The position numbers and the translations under genes are program-made. A DNA stretch of 64,000 nucleotides from the NCBI RefSeq assembly GCF_001553955.1, contig NZ_CP014234.1:186001-250000 (forward strand), given 5' to 3'. Within the stretch, counting starts at the first letter, position 1. Each line of letters opens with the position of its first letter. Source of the DNA: Moraxella osloensis. Its GTDB lineage: Bacteria; Pseudomonadota; Gammaproteobacteria; Pseudomonadales; Moraxellaceae. The notes beneath the pieces are model-generated. The model saw only the letters and a program-made list of their open reading frames with translations, searched no databases and was not told the origin of the DNA. Below, piece by piece: positions 27,434 to 36,978 of the stretch.

Positions 27434-28576
27434 ATGAACCATCCTGCCGCACAACCTGCTAACCAAGACCCTTGCGATAGCGCAGCTTCGCCATCAAATA
27501 CCGAGCCACTTGAACAACAATCACTTAAGCAACAATCACGTGAACAACAGTCACGGGAACAACAGCTGCACACTTGGTTGAATGAAGTTTTTCAAAATCA
27601 GTCATTGCAGCATAAAAAAATACCTGGTGATGCCAGCTTTCGCAGCTATCATCGCTTAACCGTCGATAATCAACACTATATCGTGATGGATGCGCCGCCA
27701 GAAAAAGAATCGGTGACAGAATTTATCGCTGTGGGCAACTTAATGGCAGGTCATGTGCATGTGCCAAAAATGATTGCCACGGATGAACAGCAAGGTTTTA
27801 TCGTCCTTGAGGATTTGGGAAACACGGATTTTGCCGATGTCATTGCCAAGGATTTAACGGATGCAGGCGAGATGGCAAAAACTGCGCGTTATTATCAGCA
27901 GGCGATGCAGGCAATTTTGGCGATTCAAAAGATTGACATCAATGACGCCAAAGCCGTTATCCCAAGTTACGACGATGCCTTGCTGCGCCGAGAAATGGGC
28001 TTGTTTAGCGAGTGGTTTTTACCCTATATCGGCGTGACGATGACCCCAGACTTAGAGACGCTGTGGCAAGATTTGCAGTCTGATATTATCCAGCAAGTCA
28101 TCGCGCAGCCTCAAGTAGTGGTGCACCGTGATTTTCACAGCCGTAATTTGATGGTATTAAGTCACAGCGATGAGTTGGGCGTGATTGATTTTCAAGATGC
28201 TGTCATCGGTGCCTACACCTATGATTTGGCGTCTTTACTGCGAGATGCCTATATCAATTATGATGAAACATGGGTCAACACGCATCTGGCTCATTATCAC
28301 CAATTGGCGCAAATTGACAAAAGCTTGGCAGAGTTTACTGTGGATTTTAATATCATGAGTATGCAGCGTCATCTTAAGGTATTGGGAATTTTTGTACGCT
28401 TGTTTGAGCGAGATGGCAAAGACCGTTATTTGGTCAACCTTCCTAAAGTTTTCAATGATTTATTAACTTGTCTAAAAGCGATTAGCCAATGGGATAAGCG
28501 TCCTACTTTTGATAAATTTGCTGATTGGATGACCGCCGCTGCCGCGCCTGCTTTTCAGCAAAAAATCCAAGGATAA
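27434..28576 (+). CDS. amgK: N-acetylmuramate/N-acetylglucosamine kinase AmgK
   Basis: Aminoglycoside-phosphotransferase-fold kinase that phosphorylates MurNAc at C1 in the peptidoglycan recycling route that bypasses MurA (known from Pseudomonas). Seen: KIPGDASFRSYHRL, IVLEDLGNTDF, the catalytic VVHRDFHSRNLM and the metal motif GVIDFQDAVIGAYTYDLASLLRD. The pairing with murU 6 nt downstream and the divergent lptD-surA is the classic context. The 380 residues include a variable, Gln-rich N-terminus with four 15-bp repeats (EQQSL, KQQSR, EQQSR, EQQLH) before the kinase domain begins near residue 45. The RBS is weak. Confidence 0.92.
   Translation: MNHPAAQPANQDPCDSAASPSNTEPLEQQSLKQQSREQQSREQQLHTWLNEVFQNQSLQHKKIPGDASFRSYHRLTVDNQHYIVMDAPPEKESVTEFIAVGNLMAGHVHVPKMIATDEQQGFIVLEDLGNTDFADVIAKDLTDAGEMAKTARYYQQAMQAILAIQKIDINDAKAVIPSYDDALLRREMGLFSEWFLPYIGVTMTPDLETLWQDLQSDIIQQVIAQPQVVVHRDFHSRNLMVLSHSDELGVIDFQDAVIGAYTYDLASLLRDAYINYDETWVNTHLAHYHQLAQIDKSLAEFTVDFNIMSMQRHLKVLGIFVRLFERDGKDRYLVNLPKVFNDLLTCLKAISQWDKRPTFDKFADWMTAAAAPAFQQKIQG
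27509..27568 (+). repeat. 15-bp tandem repeat in the amgK 5' end
   Basis: Four units (27509-27523, 27524-27538, 27539-27553, 27554-27568) resembling CTTGAACAACAATCA, in frame and coding for Gln-rich pentapeptides. Confidence 0.9.
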
Positions 28577-28582
28577 AACCCC

Positions 28583-29281
28583 ATGACAACCACCATCACC
28601 CAAGCCATGATTTTATCCGCGGGTAAAGGCACTCGGCTGCGCCCTTTAACTTTGACCACGCCAAAGCCACTTGTCGAAGTCGGCGGGCAACCGCTTATCG
28701 TGTGGCATATCAAAGCACTCAAACAAGCCGGTATCACTGATATCACCATCAATGTGTCATGGCTTGCGGATAAACTGCTAAATGCAATCGGGGATGGCAG
28801 TCAATACGGTGTCACCATTCATTGGTCGATTGAACCAGAAGAACCGCTTGAGACAGCAGGCGGTATCAAGATGGCTTTGGCTACCGGCAAATTAAAAGAC
28901 CAGCCATTTATTTTGGTCAATGGGGATGTGTGGACGCCTTTTGATTTTGCTCAACTAAGCCAGCTTCAGTTAAACGATTCGCAGGCTTATTTGCTACTCA
29001 CCGACCAAGCGACGCATAACCCAACTGGCGATTTTGCCTTAGAAAATGGCAAGGTCAAGGCAGATGGCACGCCAAAATATACCTTTGCAGGGATTAGTGT
29101 GATGTCACCAAGATTATTGGATACGGTCAAGGCAGGGGAGACTGCGCCGCTTGCGCCACTACTTAAACAAGCCATGCAAGCAGGTTTGGTAATGGGGGAT
29201 TTGCTGAGCGAGGCGTGGGTCGATGTCGGCACGCTTGAGCGTTTAGAAAATTTGAACCAAACATTGTCGGCTAACAAGTGA
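28583..29281 (+). CDS. murU: MurNAc-1-phosphate uridylyltransferase MurU
   Basis: Sugar-phosphate nucleotidyltransferase that makes UDP-MurNAc from the AmgK product. The N-terminal AMILSAGKGTRLRPLTLTTPKPL is the nucleotide-binding signature; VNGDVWTPFDF carries the metal Asp, and VDVGTLERLENL closes the domain. The 232-residue length fits MurU rather than the longer GlmU or RmlA. Its RBS AAGGAT overlaps the amgK stop region, implying translational linkage. Confidence 0.93.
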   Translation: MTTTITQAMILSAGKGTRLRPLTLTTPKPLVEVGGQPLIVWHIKALKQAGITDITINVSWLADKLLNAIGDGSQYGVTIHWSIEPEEPLETAGGIKMALATGKLKDQPFILVNGDVWTPFDFAQLSQLQLNDSQAYLLLTDQATHNPTGDFALENGKVKADGTPKYTFAGISVMSPRLLDTVKAGETAPLAPLLKQAMQAGLVMGDLLSEAWVDVGTLERLENLNQTLSANK

Positions 29282-29365
29282 CTTGGCAGAAAATTGCCTC
29301 TTTTGCCATTTTGCTTTTATTTGAAAGCCGAGCAAACTAAACGGTTAAAGCTAAAAAAATGACCT

Positions 29366-29400
29366 AAAACTGTGATAAAATTTGTCACAGTTTTATTTTT
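29366..29400 (+). terminator. Terminator after murU
   Basis: Arms AAAACTGTGA/TCACAGTTTT around a 9-nt loop, then a T-rich tail. Confidence 0.85.
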
Positions 29401-29423
29401 AGCATGTTACATACGACAAAATT

Positions 29424-29459
29424 TAATTCTGCAATTAATTCTGTAACTAATTCTGTAAT
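29424..29459 (+). repeat. 12-bp tandem repeat before tkt
   Basis: Three units of TAATTCTGTAAC (first one TAATTCTGCAAT) end at the tkt ribosome binding site (AGGAAAG, 29461 on). Confidence 0.88.
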
Positions 29460-29471
29460 ATAGGAAAGCCA

Positions 29472-31469
29472 ATGACAATCCCAATTTCTGAACGTCGTCT
29501 TGCCAACGCCATCCGTACCCTAGCTTTTGAAGCGGTGCAAAAAGCCAATTCTGGACATCCAGGCGCGCCGATGGGCATGGCAGATATCGCTGAAGTGTTA
29601 TGGCGTAAGTTTTTAAAGCACAATCCAACCGACCCAAATTGGCTAAATCGCGACCGTTTTGTGCTTTCAAATGGTCATGGCTCAATGCTGCAGTACGCTT
29701 TGCTGCACTTGACAGGGTATGACGTTAGTATTGAGGATATCAAAAATTTCCGCCAATTGCACTCTAAAACCCCCGGTCACCCTGAATATGGCTACACCCC
29801 AGGTGTGGAAACTACCACAGGTCCGTTGGGTCAAGGGATTGCCAACGCCGTAGGTTTTGCGATTGCAGAAAAAACCCTAGCCGCGCAATTTAACCGAGAC
29901 GGTCATCAAGTTATCGACCACCAAACCTATTGCTTTTTAGGTGATGGCTGTTTGATGGAAGGTATTTCGCACGAAGTTTGCTCATTAGCCGGTACGCTGC
30001 AGCTGGGCAAATTGGTTGTATACTATGATGACAACGGTATTTCGATTGATGGTGACGTCGAAGGCTGGTTTTCAGATGACACCCAAAAACGTTTTGAAGC
30101 TTATGGCTGGCAAGTGCAAAAAGTTGACGGTCACGATACCGATGCCATTACCCAAGCGACCCAAAATGCCATAGCTGAAAAAAATAAACCTTCACTCATC
30201 ATCTGTAAAACCGTGATTGGCGCAGGTTCACCTAACAAGCAAGGCTTGGAGGCCTCACATGGCGCACCCCTTGGCGCGGATGAAATCTTGCTCACCCGTC
30301 AAGCCCTCAAGTGGGATCACGAAGCGTTTGAACTTCCAGACGATATTTATGAAGGGTGGGATTGCACAGTTAAAGGTCAAGCGCTACAGCAATCATGGGA
30401 AAGTGAGTTTGATGCTTATAAAGACGCTTACCCAGAGCTTGCCAGTGAATTACTTCGCCGTGTGAATGGTGACTTGCCAGCAAATTTTGAGACACAAGCC
30501 CAGGAATTTATCAAAGCTTGTCAAGATAACCCAGAAAACATTGCAACGCGTAAAGCCAGCCAAAATTCAATCAATGCTTTACAGCCATTATTGCCAGAGC
30601 TGCTGGGTGGTTCTGCTGATTTGGCAGGGTCAAATCTGACTTGGTTTAAAAATGCCAAAGCGCTCGAAGATGACGCGGCAGGTAATTACATTCATTACGG
30701 TGTGCGTGAATTTGGTATGACGGCGATTGCCAATGGTATTGCCTTATATGGCGGGTTTATCCCGTATGTGGCAACCTTCTTGATGTTTATGGAATATGCG
30801 CGCAATGCGGTGCGTATGTCAGCCTTGATGAAACAACGCGTCATTAATGTCTATACTCACGACTCAATCGGTCTGGGTGAAGATGGACCTACTCACCAAC
30901 CTGTCGAGCAGTTATCAAGTCTGCGTGCTACCCCAAACCTGCATACTTGGCGACCCTGTGATACGGTCGAGTCAGCCGTGGCATGGGTAGAAGCCTTGAA
31001 AGCAAAATCAACCCCATCCGCGCTGATTTTTAGCCGTCAAAACCTACCGCACCAAGCGCGAGATATTGAGCAAGTAGCCAATATTGCCAAAGGTGGCTAT
31101 ATACTAGCCAAAGAACAAGGTGAGCTACGTGCCGTCATCATCGCCACAGGTTCAGAGATTGAGCTTGCCATGAATGCTTATACTGAGTTGACTGCCGAAG
31201 GTTTGGGCGTGCGCGTCGTATCAATGCCCTGTGCTGAAGTGTTTGCCAAACAAGAAATCAATTACCGTGACAGCGTGTTGCCACCACAAGTGCGTGCCCG
31301 TGTGGCGGTTGAAGCCAGCCATATCGATTATTGGTACAAGTTTGTAGGGCTTGATGGTAAAGTCGTGGGTATGACGACCTTCGGTGAGTCTGCCCCTGCC
31401 AAAGACTTATTCCCATACTTTAACATCACCACTGATGCGGTCATTCAAGCCGTGAAAGCGGTTGTCTAA
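29472..31469 (+). CDS. tkt: Transketolase
   Basis: Thiamine-diphosphate enzyme of the non-oxidative pentose phosphate pathway; also supplies erythrose-4-phosphate for DAHP synthase. The 665 residues match bacterial transketolase. Seen: [45 protein letters not shown], the ThDP motif [18 protein letters not shown], and the pyrimidine-domain [28 protein letters not shown] precedes the ATG. It is bounded by terminators on both sides and so is monocistronic. Confidence 0.97.
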   Translation: MTIPISERRLANAIRTLAFEAVQKANSGHPGAPMGMADIAEVLWRKFLKHNPTDPNWLNRDRFVLSNGHGSMLQYALLHLTGYDVSIEDIKNFRQLHSKTPGHPEYGYTPGVETTTGPLGQGIANAVGFAIAEKTLAAQFNRDGHQVIDHQTYCFLGDGCLMEGISHEVCSLAGTLQLGKLVVYYDDNGISIDGDVEGWFSDDTQKRFEAYGWQVQKVDGHDTDAITQATQNAIAEKNKPSLIICKTVIGAGSPNKQGLEASHGAPLGADEILLTRQALKWDHEAFELPDDIYEGWDCTVKGQALQQSWESEFDAYKDAYPELASELLRRVNGDLPANFETQAQEFIKACQDNPENIATRKASQNSINALQPLLPELLGGSADLAGSNLTWFKNAKALEDDAAGNYIHYGVREFGMTAIANGIALYGGFIPYVATFLMFMEYARNAVRMSALMKQRVINVYTHDSIGLGEDGPTHQPVEQLSSLRATPNLHTWRPCDTVESAVAWVEALKAKSTPSALIFSRQNLPHQARDIEQVANIAKGGYILAKEQGELRAVIIATGSEIELAMNAYTELTAEGLGVRVVSMPCAEVFAKQEINYRDSVLPPQVRARVAVEASHIDYWYKFVGLDGKVVGMTTFGESAPAKDLFPYFNITTDAVIQAVKAVV

Positions 31470-31488
31470 ATTGAATTGTTGACTTACT

Positions 31489-31516
31489 AAAAGGTGAGCA
31501 ATGCTCGCCTTTTTTA
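31489..31516 (+). terminator. Terminator after tkt
   Basis: Arms AAAGGTGAGC/GCTCGCCTTT (one G-T pair) around AAT, then a T run. Confidence 0.88.
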
Positions 31517-31572
31517 TTTCTCAATTAAATTGAAAACACCGCAACAAATAATAGTAAATTCTTTGAGACCAT

Positions 31573-32376
31573 TTAACGATTAACTGAATAAAAAAATTCG
31601 ACCAAGTTTAGCTGCCCCGACATTGTAACGCCAATGACAGCATTAACACTGTTGTCATTCAATCGCCAATCGCCGAGCACTAAGCGTTGTTTATCGCCAA
31701 TTTGATGAACAGCAGGGCGATGAGTATGCCCATGAATCAGTATATCGGCTTTTTGCAAGGCTTGTTTCACGGCTTGTTCATTGACATCCATGATTTGCAG
31801 AGATTTTTTGGCATTATCAGTTTTACTTTTTTGGCGTAAATCTTGTGCGATTTGTTGGCGTTTTTTGATGGGTAGCGCGAGCAAAATTTTTTTAGTGATA
31901 GGATGTTGGATGATTTTGCGAAAGCGTTGGTAACTTTTATCATCGGTGCACAGCGCATCGCCATGTTCTAGGCGAATTTTTTTGCCATTTAACGTCAAAT
32001 AAAACGGCTCAAAAATCAATTGCCCGCCGAACTTGTCGCAAAATTGTTGCCCAAGCAGAAAATCCCGATTACCATGCATGACAAAAATCTGGCAGTTTTT
32101 ACTGGATAATGTTTTGAGCTTTGCTATAATCGGTTGCAGCGCATCTGTTAAGGTGTCTGTATCAGCAACATCATCCCCTAGCCAAGCTTCAAACCAATCA
32201 CCGAGAATAAAAAACTGTTTTAGATTGGGCAATAGAGCCAATTTATCCAAAAAATCTAAAAAAGCCTGCCCTAAAGGATTAGTGGCAGGCTCATTCATGC
32301 TCAAATGTAAGTCACTGATAAGCACTTGTGCAATGGCAGAGGGCTTATCGGTGACCAAATCTACAAAACTTTGCAT
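31573..32376 (-). CDS. lpxH: UDP-2,3-diacylglucosamine diphosphatase LpxH
   Basis: Manganese-dependent metallophosphoesterase that makes lipid X in lipid A synthesis, the substrate of LpxB. The metal-binding series is complete: LISDLHLSMNEP, LGDWFEAWLGDD, MHGNRDFLLGQ, RLEHGDALCTDD and HGHTHRP. At 267 residues it is a little longer than E. coli LpxH (240). It follows ppiB after 9 nt on the same strand, so the two form an operon. Confidence 0.94.
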   Translation of the reverse strand: MQSFVDLVTDKPSAIAQVLISDLHLSMNEPATNPLGQAFLDFLDKLALLPNLKQFFILGDWFEAWLGDDVADTDTLTDALQPIIAKLKTLSSKNCQIFVMHGNRDFLLGQQFCDKFGGQLIFEPFYLTLNGKKIRLEHGDALCTDDKSYQRFRKIIQHPITKKILLALPIKKRQQIAQDLRQKSKTDNAKKSLQIMDVNEQAVKQALQKADILIHGHTHRPAVHQIGDKQRLVLGDWRLNDNSVNAVIGVTMSGQLNLVEFFYSVNR

Positions 32377-32385
32377 ACAAAAAAA

Positions 32386-32895
32386 TTATTTCTCAATTAC
32401 TTTTGCATGGGTAATCACTACAGGCGTGGTTGGTACATCAGCGTGGAAACCGTATTTACCAGTCGGTACACCTTTGATTTTATTGACAATGTCCATGCCT
32501 TCAGTCACTTTACCAAACACCGCATAACCCCAGCCTTGTGGGTTTTTGCCCGAGAAGTTTAGGAAGCTATTGTCTTTTACATTGATAAAAAATTGCGCAG
32601 TCGCTGAATGTGGGTCAGAAGTACGTGCCATCGCAATCGTGCCGACTTCATTTTTTAAGCCATTATCTGCTTCGTTTTGGATGGGGGCATTGGTAGATTT
32701 TTCTTTCATGTTGGCGTCCATACCGCCACCTTGAATCATAAAACCGTCAATGACGCGGTGAAAAATCGTGCCATCATAATGACCTGATTTGACGTATTCT
32801 AAGAAGTTTGCCACGGTATTGGGGGCTTTTTCTTGATTGAGTTCGATAACGATGTTACCCATGGTGGTTTCTAATTCTACGTATGGCATATCCAT
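32386..32895 (-). CDS. ppiB: Cyclophilin-type peptidyl-prolyl isomerase
   Basis: Cytosolic cyclophilin without signal peptide, 169 residues. [15 protein letters not shown] carries the catalytic Arg; [22 protein letters not shown] and [18 protein letters not shown] are family blocks. It lacks the tryptophan/aromatic extension of the periplasmic PpiA. TAGGAGC precedes the ATG. First gene of the ppiB-lpxH pair and divergent from glnS. Confidence 0.93.
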   Translation of the reverse strand: MDMPYVELETTMGNIVIELNQEKAPNTVANFLEYVKSGHYDGTIFHRVIDGFMIQGGGMDANMKEKSTNAPIQNEADNGLKNEVGTIAMARTSDPHSATAQFFINVKDNSFLNFSGKNPQGWGYAVFGKVTEGMDIVNKIKGVPTGKYGFHADVPTTPVVITHAKVIEK

Positions 32896-33054
32896 TGTGA
32901 GCTCCTAATGGTTTTTATGGTTAAAAAAACGTGTCTTGCAATTGTTGTGGCTATCCTAGCGATTTTCAATAAAAAAGTCAGTATTTAGTTTGCAAAGTTG
33001 GCAAAATTAAATGTTTCAATTAAATTCATTTAAGTTTTTTCAATGTCAAAAAAC

Positions 33055-33063
33055 TGCTAGAAT
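33055..33063 (+). promoter_or_regulatory. Candidate extended -10 promoter for glnS
   Basis: TGCTAGAAT, an extended -10 element 45 nt before the glnS ATG, with a T-rich block near the expected -35 position (33035-33040). Confidence 0.45.
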
Positions 33064-33107
33064 GGCAGATTAGTTCACCATTTTTGTAATAGGTAAGGGG
33101 CAACCAA

Positions 33108-34859
33108 ATGACGGCAACGACCGACAAAAATACAAAAACCGACGAGATAGCAGCCAATAGTGAAAAAAATGACTTTATCCGTGCGATTGTACGCGATGAC
33201 CTTGCTTCGCAAAAATACAGCCAGATTGTGACCCGTTTTCCACCTGAGCCCAATGGCTACTTGCATTTGGGTCATGTCAAATCTATTTGTCTCAACTTTG
33301 GGCTTGCCAAGGAGTTTGCAGGGCTATGTAACCTACGGTTTGACGACACCAATCCTGATGCTGAAGATCAGGAGTTTGTCGATAATATCAAAGATGATGT
33401 CAAATGGCTCGGTTTTGATTGGGCAGGCGAGGCGCGCTATGCGTCTAGTTATTTTGCTCAATTGTATGATTGGGCGGTGAAATTAATCAAACAAGGCGAT
33501 GCCTATGTTGATTTGCAAAGTCCTGAAGATATTCGTGAAAACCGCGGCAATTTTGGTCAAGCAGGTAAAAATTCACCATACCGTGACGCCAGTGTTGAAG
33601 AGAATTTGCAACGCTTTGACGATATGAAACTTGGCAAATATGGCAACGGTGAAGCGGTGCTTCGTGCCAAAATCGACATGGCAAGCCCCAATATGAATAT
33701 GCGCGATCCGATTTTATATCGTGTTATGCGCCAAGCGCATCACCAAACAGGCGATGATTGGTGCATTTATCCCATGTACGATTATGCTCACCCGTTGTCA
33801 GATGCCATCGAAGGTATTACGCATTCGATTTGCACCCTAGAATTTGAAGACCACCGTCCGTTTTATGATTGGGTGGTAGATAAAGTGGGATTTGACAAAG
33901 AACCACACCAATATGAATTTGCCCGCCTAAACGTAAACCATATTTTGACCAGTAAACGCAAACTCAAAAAACTGGTCGAAGATGAATTGGTGAGCGGTTG
34001 GGACGATCCGCGTATGCCGACCATTGCCGGTATGCGCCGCCGTGGTTATACCCCTGAAGGGTTACGCGACTTTTGTGACCGTGTAGGCGTCAGCAAGTCA
34101 GATGGTGTGGTGGATTTTGGCTTACTCGAGTTTAGTATCCGTAACTCATTAGAGCATGTGAATCGTGCCATGGCGGTACTAAGCCCACTAAAAGTGACGA
34201 TTACCAATTTTGATGAAGCGGTCGCTAATGTTGAAACACTCAAAAAAGACAGTGTAAAAACTAGACTCGACAATGGGGTTTTATGGTTGACCCAGCCTAA
34301 AAGTAGCCATGATGATAGCCAAGGTATGCGTGATATTCCCTTTACCAAAGAAATTTATATTGATAAAGGGGATTTTGAAATCACGCCGCCTGAAGGCTAT
34401 AAACGCTTGTCACCGCAAAACCCAGAAATCCGCTTACGCAATAGTTATGTGCTAAAGATTGAGGAGCACATCACTGACGAAAATGGCGAAGTGGTGGGGT
34501 TAACAGCGACTATTGACCCAAAAACGTTGGGCAACAATCCAGAAGGTCGTAAAGTTAAAGGTGTGATACATTGGGTTTCAGCCAGTCTAGGTGTACCCGC
34601 GAAGGTACGTCTGTATGAGCAGCTGTTTACCCAAGAAGACCCTGCCAAAATTGACATCAATAATTTAGCGGCAGAGATTAATCCCAATTCACTACGTGAA
34701 GTAGATGCCATTGTCGAGCCTTCTTTATCACAAGTCAATGCAGGCGAGCGTTTCCAATTTGAACGCGAAGGGTTTTTTGTGGCAGATAGTAAAGATTATT
34801 CACCAGAGCATTTGGTGTTTAACCGTATTGTGACCCTAAAAGATAGTTTCAAACCATAA
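33108..34859 (+). CDS. glnS: Glutaminyl-tRNA synthetase
   Basis: Class I aminoacyl-tRNA synthetase, 583 residues. The HIGH-type motif is HLGH at 53-56 in RFPPEPNGYLHLGHVKSI; the KMSKS-type loop is SKRKL in HILTSKRKLKKLV; FDDTNP, HFEDHRPFYDW-like and GVSKSDGVVDFGLLE confirm the GlnRS subgroup over GluRS. The C-terminal anticodon-binding beta-barrels are complete. About 20 extra charged residues precede the usual N-terminus. AAGGGG precedes the ATG. A terminator follows. Confidence 0.97.
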   Translation: MTATTDKNTKTDEIAANSEKNDFIRAIVRDDLASQKYSQIVTRFPPEPNGYLHLGHVKSICLNFGLAKEFAGLCNLRFDDTNPDAEDQEFVDNIKDDVKWLGFDWAGEARYASSYFAQLYDWAVKLIKQGDAYVDLQSPEDIRENRGNFGQAGKNSPYRDASVEENLQRFDDMKLGKYGNGEAVLRAKIDMASPNMNMRDPILYRVMRQAHHQTGDDWCIYPMYDYAHPLSDAIEGITHSICTLEFEDHRPFYDWVVDKVGFDKEPHQYEFARLNVNHILTSKRKLKKLVEDELVSGWDDPRMPTIAGMRRRGYTPEGLRDFCDRVGVSKSDGVVDFGLLEFSIRNSLEHVNRAMAVLSPLKVTITNFDEAVANVETLKKDSVKTRLDNGVLWLTQPKSSHDDSQGMRDIPFTKEIYIDKGDFEITPPEGYKRLSPQNPEIRLRNSYVLKIEEHITDENGEVVGLTATIDPKTLGNNPEGRKVKGVIHWVSASLGVPAKVRLYEQLFTQEDPAKIDINNLAAEINPNSLREVDAIVEPSLSQVNAGERFQFEREGFFVADSKDYSPEHLVFNRIVTLKDSFKP

Positions 34860-34880
34860 ATCATCTTTAACCTATTCATC

Positions 34881-34911
34881 AGCTGGCATAGCAATATGTC
34901 AGCTTTTTTTG
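34881..34911 (+). terminator. Terminator after glnS
   Basis: Arms AGCTGGCATA/TATGTCAGCT (one G-T pair) around GCAA, then seven Ts. Confidence 0.88.
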
Positions 34912-35215
34912 TAAAAGGATATCTTAACCTATTGTTACTTATGGTTTTATTATTGTATTAGCTAGACGGTTTTGTTATTTTTTTACATGCGTCATATTTG
35001 TACTGTGCTAAACTACTCATCGTAAATTTAAGTCAGTCTTGCGTAATCAATCCGTTATTCTTGTTAGATTTTGTAACTTTTAACGGCTTGATTTTAATGG
35101 CTACTAGGCTTAAAGTATCGTTGTTCAGGTATTTTTCGTAAAAATATTGGTAGTTTTGGTAACTGTATGCTTTATCCAACAGCAAGTTAACCATGATTTG
35201 ATTGAGAGTGTTAAA
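34912..35215. other. Gene-free AT-rich region before pbpG
   Basis: About 300 bases with no coding or structural feature I can support. It presumably carries the pbpG promoter; TGTGCTAAACT near 35006 is a possible extended -10. Confidence 0.4.
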
Positions 35216-36250
35216 ATGAAAACATTGTTAAAGAAAACGTTGTTAGGTGCTGTCATTGCACTGGTTGGCGTACAAAGTAATGCTGAATTAAATATGCAGA
35301 CAGGTAGCCAGGCTAAAGTTAGTTGGGGTGGGCAGGGTAGTTTAGACAAAGCCCGTGCCATCATGTATAACAGCACGCCACAGACAACAAGTTTTAATAG
35401 CAGTAATTATAATAGCTATAACAATGCATACAGTGAGGATGAAAGCTACAATCCTGCATGGTCTCAAGATAGCACACGGGCTTCGGGCAGCTATTTTGCC
35501 AATTCCAAAGGTGCTTTGGTAGTGGATGCGTTAACCGGCAATACCATTTATGAAAAAAATGCTGATATCGCCCGTCCCATTGCCTCAATCAGTAAATTGA
35601 TGACGGCTGTGGTGGTGGCGGAATCAGGCGCTAACATGAGCGAAACATTGACGATTAGTCCCTTAGATTTCAAAACCCCAAAACAATCGGGTAGTGACCG
35701 TCTAAAAGTTGGCGATCAGCTTAATCGTGCTGAAATGCTACTCATGATGATGATGAAATCAGAAAATCCCGCGGCTAAAGCATTAGCACGTACTGACCCT
35801 ATGGGCTATGACAATTTCATCAGCCGTATGAACCAAAAAGCGCGTGAATTGGGGATGACGCAAACCCATTTTTATGACCCATCAGGTCTAGACTCTCGTA
35901 ATGTGGCATCACCGCGTGATTTGGCAATTCTTGCCCGTTATGCACAAAAGATGAACTTAGTCACCCAGTTTAGTACTACGCCTAGCCGTCAGTTCGGTGT
36001 ATATAATATCAATTCGGGGTTTCGAACCGTAGCCGCTCGCAGTACCAATTACATGGTGCGTGATGGGTTATATAATATTGGTTTGTCAAAAACAGGGTAT
36101 ATTCGTGAAGCAGGCAACTGTGTTTTATTTGAAACCAATGTTGGTAATCGTCCAGCCATTGTCGTATTACTCGGTGCAAGTGATTCAAAAACCCGCTGGA
36201 ACGATGCAGAAAACATAATTGCTAACTTAAGCATGCGCCGATTCACCTAA
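35216..36250 (+). CDS. pbpG: D-alanyl-D-alanine endopeptidase (PBP7/8-type)
   Basis: Low-molecular-weight penicillin-binding protein of the S11 family that cleaves peptide cross-links in the periplasm. From the ATG at 35216 (GAGAG in front) there is a clear signal peptide ending near SNA-EL. The serine-peptidase motifs are SISKLM (SxxK), SENPAA (SxN) and KTGY (KTG). A Ser/Asn/Tyr-rich stretch (about residues 58-80) separates the signal from the catalytic domain. It lacks the C-terminal amphipathic anchor of DacA-type carboxypeptidases, which favours PbpG. The frame is open upstream to 35147, but that would destroy the signal peptide. Confidence 0.9.
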   Translation: MKTLLKKTLLGAVIALVGVQSNAELNMQTGSQAKVSWGGQGSLDKARAIMYNSTPQTTSFNSSNYNSYNNAYSEDESYNPAWSQDSTRASGSYFANSKGALVVDALTGNTIYEKNADIARPIASISKLMTAVVVAESGANMSETLTISPLDFKTPKQSGSDRLKVGDQLNRAEMLLMMMMKSENPAAKALARTDPMGYDNFISRMNQKARELGMTQTHFYDPSGLDSRNVASPRDLAILARYAQKMNLVTQFSTTPSRQFGVYNINSGFRTVAARSTNYMVRDGLYNIGLSKTGYIREAGNCVLFETNVGNRPAIVVLLGASDSKTRWNDAENIIANLSMRRFT

Positions 36251-36282
36251 ACAAGTCGCAATTTACTGACTAATTTTTTGAT

Positions 36283-36315
36283 AAAAAAGCAAGGATAACT
36301 GTCCTTGCTTTTTTT
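36283..36315. terminator. Terminator after pbpG
   Basis: Arms AAGCAAGGA/TCCTTGCTT flanked by A and T runs; could also serve the convergent DksA-like gene. Confidence 0.9.
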
Positions 36316-36373
36316 CTTGCTTTTTTTATAGGCACAAAACTACCAAAACCAGCTATTTGGCGTATTTGACAAG

Positions 36374-36700
36374 CTATTTAGCGTGTTTCATACAGGTGGT
36401 GGCAAAGGGTACCGCTTCCAGACGCTCGGGCTCGATTTCTTCACCGCTGACGGTGCAAATACCGTAAGTCCCATTTTCGATACGAAGTAAGGCATTATTC
36501 ACCAATTCAAGGTTTTGCTGGGCTTCGACTAGTAAGTTTTTACGTACATCGTTTTGCTCATTAATCACCGCTTGGTCGTCCCAATCTTGGGTCATATCCG
36601 TATCAGGATTTTGCATATCATGTTGGATTTTATGCACGCGAGTTTGGTATTCTTGTTTTAGGTCAAGTAATCGTTGTTTTGCTTTGTCAAGGTCAACCAT
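36374..36700 (-). CDS. DksA/TraR family protein with an incomplete zinc site
   Basis: A 108-residue protein with an N-terminal coiled coil (about 5-30 and 48-75), a tip with acidic residues (DWDDQA at 39-44) and the C-terminal DksA/TraR fold (YGICTVSGEEIEPERLEAVPFATTC). Such proteins enter the RNA polymerase secondary channel. The usual four zinc cysteines are reduced: Cys82 and Cys103 remain, Ser85 and His106 occupy the other two places. GGAGG precedes the ATG at 36700, so the longer frame to 36748 is rejected. It is shorter than E. coli DksA (151). Confidence 0.85.
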   Translation of the reverse strand: MVDLDKAKQRLLDLKQEYQTRVHKIQHDMQNPDTDMTQDWDDQAVINEQNDVRKNLLVEAQQNLELVNNALLRIENGTYGICTVSGEEIEPERLEAVPFATTCMKHAK

Positions 36701-36909
36701 ACGGCCTCCAATTTGATAATAAAATATTGAACGCAGTGCTGCATTCATGTTTTTGTTCTTATAAGCTTATCATCAAGACCCTTCTTAATAAAGTAGTAAT
36801 ATAGTAGTAATACCGTGTTATCACCTTGCGTGGCGTTAGTTGATAGCACCAATAATGTTAAAAATACTCAAAATATGCTAATCTACGCTTATTTTTTCAT
36901 TCAATTTTT

Positions 36910-36925
36910 GTTGTCATGTGACAAC
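36910..36925. promoter_or_regulatory. Perfect palindrome upstream of pgk
   Basis: GTTGTCATGTGACAAC has 7-bp arms and lies 54 nt before pgk in the divergent region to the DksA-like gene. It has the form of a dimeric repressor or activator site; the factor is unknown. Confidence 0.4.
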
Positions 36926-36978
36926 GTTTTATCAACCCCTACGGGTCACCATCCTGTTATTAACTTAGAGGTTAATCC

